NCBI RefSeq assembly: GCF_000786215.1
Contig: NZ_JROG01000003.1
Coordinates: 682,001-746,000, forward strand
Origin: Sphingomonas sp. 35-24ZXX
Lineage (GTDB): Bacteria > Pseudomonadota > Alphaproteobacteria > Sphingomonadales > Sphingomonadaceae
Reading direction: 5' to 3'
Length of the DNA stretch: 64,000 nucleotides
The notes under the pieces: model-generated
What the model saw: only the letters and a program-made list of their open reading frames with translations
Database searches by the model: none
Told to the model about the DNA's origin: nothing
In this document: positions 59,761-64,000 of the stretch, one piece after another
Layout: every line of letters begins with the position of its first letter
Position numbering within the stretch: position 1 is the first letter of the stretch
Translations under genes and position numbers: made by a program

Positions 59761-62430
59761 GTGAAATCTGAACACAAAATCGCCATCGGCGCGCGTGCCC
59801 TCGGCCTGCTGCTGGGGTCCACCATCCTGGCTGGTACCAGCGGCACTGCGCTTGCGCAGTCGACGGGACCGGCCTCGCCGCCCGCCAGCGCTCCTGCGGC
59901 CGTTCCTGCCCCCGTGCTGCCACAAGGCCAGCAGATTCGCTCGATCACCGTCAACGGATCGCAGCGGATCGAAGCGGACACCGTGCGCTCGTACATCCAG
60001 CTGCGCGTCGGCGATGTCTACACCCAGGTCGCCGCCGACCAGGCGCTGCGCGATCTGTTCGAAACCGAGCTGTTTGCGGACGTCTCGATCCGCAACAACG
60101 ACGGTGCGGTGGTCATCGACGTCAAGGAAAACCCGGTGATCAACCGCGTGATCCTGGAAGGCAACAAGCGGATCAAGGACGACAAGATCCTTCCCGAAAT
60201 CCGGCTGTCGCCGCGGCAGATCTTCACCCGCACCAAGGTGCGCGCCGACGTCGCGCGCATCATCGAACTTTACAAGCGCCAGGGCCGGTTTGCCGCCACG
60301 GTCGAGCCGAAGATGGTTCAGCAGGACCAGAACCGCGTCGATGTGGTGTTCGAAATCACCGAAGGACCCAAGTCCAAGGTTCGCCAGATCAACATCCTGG
60401 GCAACGAGAAATTCTCCGACGGCGAACTGCGCGGCGAAATGGCGACCAAGCAGTCGCGTTTCTACCGCTTCTTCAGCTCGGGCGATTCCTACGATCCCGA
60501 CAAGCTGGCGTTCGACCAGCAGAAGCTGCGCCAGTTCTACCTCACCCAGGGCTATGCCGATTTCCGCGTGATCTCGGCGGTGGCCGAACTGACACCCGAC
60601 AAGCGTGACTTCATCATCACCTATGTCGTCGAGGAAGGCGAGCGCTACAAGTTCGGCGACGTGCTGGTCGAAAGCCAGATTCGCGACTTTTCCGAAGAGG
60701 GGCTGAAGGCCCAGCTGCCGATGAAGACCGGCGACTGGTACAATGCCAAGCAGGTCGAAGACACTGTCGAGCAGCTGAGCGAGACCGCCGGCCTGTTCGG
60801 CTATGCCTTTGCCGACGTCCGACCCAATTTCAATCGCGACCGCGAAACGCTCACCATGGACATCACGTTCGAGCTGGCGGAATCGGCGCGCGTCTATGTC
60901 GAGCGGATCGACATCAACGGCAACACGCTGACGCAGGACAAGATCGTTCGTCGCGAATTCCGGCTGAACGAGGGCGATGCGTTCAACAGCTTCCTGGTCA
61001 AGCGTTCGGAAAACCGCATCAACTCGCTCGGCTATTTCCAGGAAAAGTTTGAGATCGAACAGAAGCAGGGCAGCGCCCCTGACCGCATCATCCTGGAAGC
61101 CAATGTCGAGGAAAAGGCCACTGGCGAACTCCAGCTGTCAGCCGGTTTCTCGTCGATCGAGAACTTCATCCTGCAGGCCTCGATCCGCCAGCGCAACTTC
61201 CGCGGCAAGGGCCAGACGGTGGGCGCCAGCGTCAACTATTCGCGATTCTCGCAGGGCATCAACCTCAGCTTCACCGAACCTTATGTGTTCGATCGCAACA
61301 TCTCGTTCGGCGCGGACATCTTCCGCCGCGATCTGAACAGCTTCAACTTCGTCGGCAATTCGCGCAACACCACGTTCGAGCAGCTGACCACCGGGGCCTC
61401 ATTCCGCGTGGGCGTGCCGCTCACCGAATATGTCTCGGCGCTGCTGCGCTATTCGCTGACCGTCGATGACGTGACGCTTGATCGCGCCCAGTTCTTCTCC
61501 GACCTCAACGGCGATGGCACGCTCGAGTGCGACCCCGTGCGCGCCGGCTTCTTCCTGTGCGACAACCTGGGCCAGCGCACGACCTCGCTGGTCGGCTATT
61601 CGCTGATCTACGACAACCGCGACAACCGCGTGCGTCCGACGCGCGGGCAGAACGTCACGCTGTCGCAGGACTTTGCCGGACTTGGCGGCGCGGTCAGCTA
61701 TCTGCGCACGCGGCTCAACGCCTCGAAGCACTGGCGTATCGGTCGCAGCGGCTTCATCTTCACCGTCGCGGCCGAAGGCGGCCATATCATCGCCTTCGAA
61801 AACCGCGGCACCCCGGCGCAGGGCATCGACGACATTCGTCTGACGGACCGCTTCTTCCTGGGGCAGCCGCAGATCCGCGGATTCGACATTCGCGGCGTCG
61901 GTCCGCGCGTGATCCGCACCGGCTTCACGCCCGAGGTCGTCAACGGCGTTATCGTCAACACGCCGATCACCGAGCGCCGCAACCGCGTCGATGACGCGCT
62001 GGGCGGTCGCTATTACTATCTTGCTCGCGCCGAGCTCGACATTCCGCTGGGCAGCGGCGCCCGTGAACTCGGCCTGCGTCCGTCGGTGTTCGTCGATGCC
62101 GGTGCCGTGTTCGGCGTGGTGACCCCGCTGCTGCAGACCCCCCAGAACCGCGATGAGAACGGCAATCTGCTGTTCCTCACGACAGACGCTGCCGGTGAAA
62201 TCATCACCACGACCAGCGCCACCAACGCTGCCGGTGTGGCCAACACGCCCAGCCTGGCGTTCACCGAACAGTTCTTCGGCGATTCGCCCAAGCCGCGTGT
62301 TTCGGTGGGCTTCGGCGTCAACTGGAACTCGCCGTTCGGCCCGTTCCGTATCGATATTGCCCGCGCCCTGCTCAAAGAGCCTGGCGACGACACCCGTCTA
62401 TTCACATTCAACGTAGGGACTCAGTTCTGA
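59761..62430 (+). CDS. bamA: Outer-membrane protein assembly factor BamA
   Basis: BamA is the essential beta-barrel of the outer-membrane assembly machine. The 889-residue protein has a signal peptide (LGLLLGSTILAGTSGTALAQ), about five POTRA domains (IRSITVNGSQRIEADTVRSY, INRVILEGNKRIKDDKI, VRQINILGNEKFSDGEL and so on), and a 16-strand barrel with VRPTRGQNVTLSQ, the loop-6 motif QPQIRGFDIRGVGPR (here with RGF) and the final strand FTFNVGTQF. A GTG at 59761 is chosen; the frame to 59683 is open but without support. The OmpH gene overlaps its stop. Confidence 0.96.
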   Translation: MKSEHKIAIGARALGLLLGSTILAGTSGTALAQSTGPASPPASAPAAVPAPVLPQGQQIRSITVNGSQRIEADTVRSYIQLRVGDVYTQVAADQALRDLFETELFADVSIRNNDGAVVIDVKENPVINRVILEGNKRIKDDKILPEIRLSPRQIFTRTKVRADVARIIELYKRQGRFAATVEPKMVQQDQNRVDVVFEITEGPKSKVRQINILGNEKFSDGELRGEMATKQSRFYRFFSSGDSYDPDKLAFDQQKLRQFYLTQGYADFRVISAVAELTPDKRDFIITYVVEEGERYKFGDVLVESQIRDFSEEGLKAQLPMKTGDWYNAKQVEDTVEQLSETAGLFGYAFADVRPNFNRDRETLTMDITFELAESARVYVERIDINGNTLTQDKIVRREFRLNEGDAFNSFLVKRSENRINSLGYFQEKFEIEQKQGSAPDRIILEANVEEKATGELQLSAGFSSIENFILQASIRQRNFRGKGQTVGASVNYSRFSQGINLSFTEPYVFDRNISFGADIFRRDLNSFNFVGNSRNTTFEQLTTGASFRVGVPLTEYVSALLRYSLTVDDVTLDRAQFFSDLNGDGTLECDPVRAGFFLCDNLGQRTTSLVGYSLIYDNRDNRVRPTRGQNVTLSQDFAGLGGAVSYLRTRLNASKHWRIGRSGFIFTVAAEGGHIIAFENRGTPAQGIDDIRLTDRFFLGQPQIRGFDIRGVGPRVIRTGFTPEVVNGVIVNTPITERRNRVDDALGGRYYYLARAELDIPLGSGARELGLRPSVFVDAGAVFGVVTPLLQTPQNRDENGNLLFLTTDAAGEIITTTSATNAAGVANTPSLAFTEQFFGDSPKPRVSVGFGVNWNSPFGPFRIDIARALLKEPGDDTRLFTFNVGTQF

Positions 62431-63122
62431 TGAAACTTCTTCTGAAATGCACCGCCGCCGCCCTGATGGCTGCCGGCACCATCGCTTCCGGCGCAATCGC
62501 TCCGGTGGCTGCACAGGCTGTCGCCGGTCTTGGCGTTGCCGACCAGCGCCGCGCCGTGATCGAATCGGCCGCGTTCGTGAACGCGAATGCCGCGCGTCCG
62601 ACCACCTACAAGGCGCAGTATGATGCGGCGCAGGCCAAGTCGAACCAGATCCGCCAGCAGCTCGAGCCGCTGGTGACCAAGTTCAACACCGACGTCCAGG
62701 CGCCCAACGCGCAGGCCAATCAGGCCGCACTGCAGCAGCAGCTGGGCCAGATCCAGCAGCTGCGCGAGCAGGGTTCGCAGGAAGTCCAGGAAATCCTGCA
62801 GCCTGTCGCGCTGTCCGAAGCCTATGTTCTGGAACAGATCAGCGACAAGTTCGACGCCGCCGTGCGCAGCGCGATGACCAAGCGCAAGATCAGCATCGTG
62901 TTCGAAGTCGGCTCGACGCTGGCGCACAACGATGCCTATGATCTGACCAAGGACATCACGGCCGAGCTGAACGCCGCCATCCCGACCGCACAGCTTGTGC
63001 CGCCGCAGGGTTGGCTGCCGCGTGCGCAGCGTGAACAGCAGGCACGTGCCGCAGCAGCACAGGGCCAGGCTCCGGCAGCAGCGCCCGCCGCCCCGGCAGC
63101 GCAGCAGCCCGAAGGCCGGTAA
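62430..63122 (+). CDS. skp: OmpH/Skp-family periplasmic chaperone
   Basis: Skp keeps outer-membrane proteins soluble in the periplasm on their way to BamA. The 230-residue protein has a signal peptide (AAALMAAGTIASGAIAPVAAQ), the AVIESAAFVNANAARPTTY start of the fold, helical coiled-coil arms (QIRQQLEPLVTKFNTDVQ to QEVQEIL) and a tail rich in Ala, Gln and Pro. The ATG overlaps the bamA stop (TGATG), so both are co-translated. Longer than E. coli Skp. Confidence 0.9.
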   Translation: MKLLLKCTAAALMAAGTIASGAIAPVAAQAVAGLGVADQRRAVIESAAFVNANAARPTTYKAQYDAAQAKSNQIRQQLEPLVTKFNTDVQAPNAQANQAALQQQLGQIQQLREQGSQEVQEILQPVALSEAYVLEQISDKFDAAVRSAMTKRKISIVFEVGSTLAHNDAYDLTKDITAELNAAIPTAQLVPPQGWLPRAQREQQARAAAAQGQAPAAAPAAPAAQQPEGR

Positions 63123-63131
63123 TCGACCGCC

Positions 63132-63590
63132 ATGACCGAAGGCGTGCAGGGATATGACATCCTCAAGGTGATGGCGGCGCTTCCGCACCGCTATCCCATG
63201 CTGCTGGTCGATCGCGTGGCCCGGCTGGACATTGACCAGTCGATCCATGCGATCAAGGCCGTCAGCATGAACGAGCCGTTCTTCCAGGGCCACTTCCCTG
63301 CCCGCCCGATCATGCCCGGCGTCCTCATCATCGAGGCGCTGGCGCAGGCCGCGGGCATCCTGGCCGTCGAGTCCCTGGGTCTCGCAGGCTCGGGCAAGCT
63401 CGTCTATTTCATGGCGATCGACGGTGCGAAGTTCCGCGCGCCGGTGGAGCCCGGCGTGCTGCTCGACCTGCATGCCGAGTTCGAGCAAAAGCGCGCCAAG
63501 GTGTGCAAGTTCAAGGCGCGGGCGGAAATGAACGGCAAGCTGGCCTGCGAGGTCGGCTTCACCGCGATGATCGCCGATCCACCCGCCTGA
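63132..63590 (+). CDS. fabZ: 3-hydroxyacyl-ACP dehydratase FabZ
   Basis: FabZ dehydrates 3-hydroxyacyl-ACP in fatty acid synthesis. The 152-residue hotdog enzyme has [39 protein letters not shown] with the catalytic His and Glu, and a C-terminal core. In most Gram-negative bacteria lpxD precedes and lpxA follows it; here ompH is directly upstream (9 bp) and rpmE follows after 115 bp. This absence is discussed as a finding. Confidence 0.95.
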   Translation: MTEGVQGYDILKVMAALPHRYPMLLVDRVARLDIDQSIHAIKAVSMNEPFFQGHFPARPIMPGVLIIEALAQAAGILAVESLGLAGSGKLVYFMAIDGAKFRAPVEPGVLLDLHAEFEQKRAKVCKFKARAEMNGKLACEVGFTAMIADPPA

Positions 63591-63705
63591 CGGCGCACAG
63601 CCCCCGCAAACCGCTTGCTTTTGACCCGATGCGGCGTTATGCGCGCCGCTTCCCATTCATCCTGCGGGCTGGTCGGAACCAGCCACATTCAAGGACACTC
63701 GACCA

Positions 63706-63936
63706 ATGAAGAACGATATCCATCCCGATTACCACATGATCAATGTGAAGATGACCGACGGCACCGTCTACCAGACCCGCTCGACCTGGGGCAAGGAAGG
63801 CGACACGATGCAGCTGGATATCGACCCCACCTCGCACCCGGCCTGGACCGGCGGCAATTCGCGCATGCTCGATGCAGGCGGCCAGGTGGCGCGCTTCAAC
63901 AAGCGTTTCGGCGGGATTTCGCTCAAGAAGGGCTGA
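63706..63936 (+). CDS. rpmE: 50S ribosomal protein L31
   Basis: L31 bridges the two ribosomal subunits. The 76-residue protein begins [19 protein letters not shown] and has [25 protein letters not shown] and FNKRFG. It lacks the four zinc-binding cysteines, so it is the zinc-independent (C-minus) type, which is often switched on under zinc limitation in bacteria with two forms. Whether a C-plus copy exists cannot be seen here. Confidence 0.96.
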   Translation: MKNDIHPDYHMINVKMTDGTVYQTRSTWGKEGDTMQLDIDPTSHPAWTGGNSRMLDAGGQVARFNKRFGGISLKKG

Positions 63937-63961
63937 TCGCCTCGATCTGCTCCAAGCAATC

Positions 63962-64000
63962 AAAAAGGGCTGCGAACCAGATGGTTTCGCAGCCCTTTTT
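63962..64000 (+). terminator. Rho-independent terminator after rpmE
   Basis: AAAAAGGGCTGCGAACC at 63962-63978 pairs with GGTTTCGCAGCCC and TTTTT at 63983-64000, with one bulged base, around a short loop. Both arms end in A or T runs, so it can work in both directions. It is at the window edge and may continue. Confidence 0.92.

Overview
The window is a 64 kb stretch of a GC-rich alphaproteobacterial chromosome, most probably from a member of the Sphingomonadales (Sphingomonas, Sphingopyxis, Blastomonas or a relative). The case rests on gene content and style. There is a large TonB-dependent receptor beside a beta-propeller phytase, a BamF-type lipoprotein, many coupled GTGA/ATGA gene junctions, and several secreted S9, S10 and M19 peptidases. 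The envelope cluster runs bamA-ompH-fabZ without lpxD, lpxA or lpxB, which fits the glycosphingolipid, LPS-free outer membrane of this group. I saw no rRNA, tRNA, prophage, CRISPR array or intact insertion sequence.

Layout. 0-9 kb: thioesterase, divergent TonB receptor and phytase, queF, a proline-rich membrane protein, an S10 peptidase and a protein built of TonB-C-like modules. 9.1-10.07 kb: a gene-poor, AT-richer gap that hides a small two-helix membrane protein. 10-19 kb: a phytanoyl-CoA dioxygenase-like enzyme, an ArsC/YffB-like protein, DUF427 coupled to a glycerophosphodiesterase, a membrane EEP phosphatase, panB, an exported alpha/beta hydrolase and two consecutive diguanylate cyclases. 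18.7-27.1 kb: the overlapping run purE-purK-folA-M19 dipeptidase, then ribF-ileS, an inverted-repeat element, and lspA overlapping a BamF-like lipoprotein gene, closed by a strong bidirectional terminator. 27-41 kb: dxs, a Fur/Zur regulator, msrA with a tiny coupled membrane protein, a pabB-pabC fusion, an S9 peptidase, sdaA, comEC, gltX and gltA. 41-52 kb: dnaN with a small following gene, a histidine phosphatase with an IalB-like secreted protein, rlmN, a CPA2 antiporter, a GNAT-nitrilase fusion, icd, psd and pssA. 52-64 kb: the classic rpsB-tsf-pyrH-frr-uppS-cdsA-dxr-rseP-bamA-ompH-fabZ run, then rpmE and a terminator.

How the genes fit together. Much of the window is housekeeping for envelope growth: isoprenoid precursors (dxs, dxr) and the lipid carrier (uppS), phospholipids (cdsA, pssA, psd), outer-membrane protein assembly (bamA, OmpH/Skp, BamF-like), membrane proteolysis (rseP, lspA) and fatty acid synthesis (fabZ). 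A second theme is one-carbon, purine and folate supply (purEK, folA, pabBC, panB). The accessory part is mainly nutrient scavenging (phytase with its receptor, glycerophosphodiesterase, exported peptidases). No obviously new multi-gene defence or mobile system is present. The best unexplained signals are an atypical patch inside ileS, three tiny membrane-protein genes, the triple TonB-C-like protein, an 18-bp palindrome over a start codon, and the missing lpx genes.
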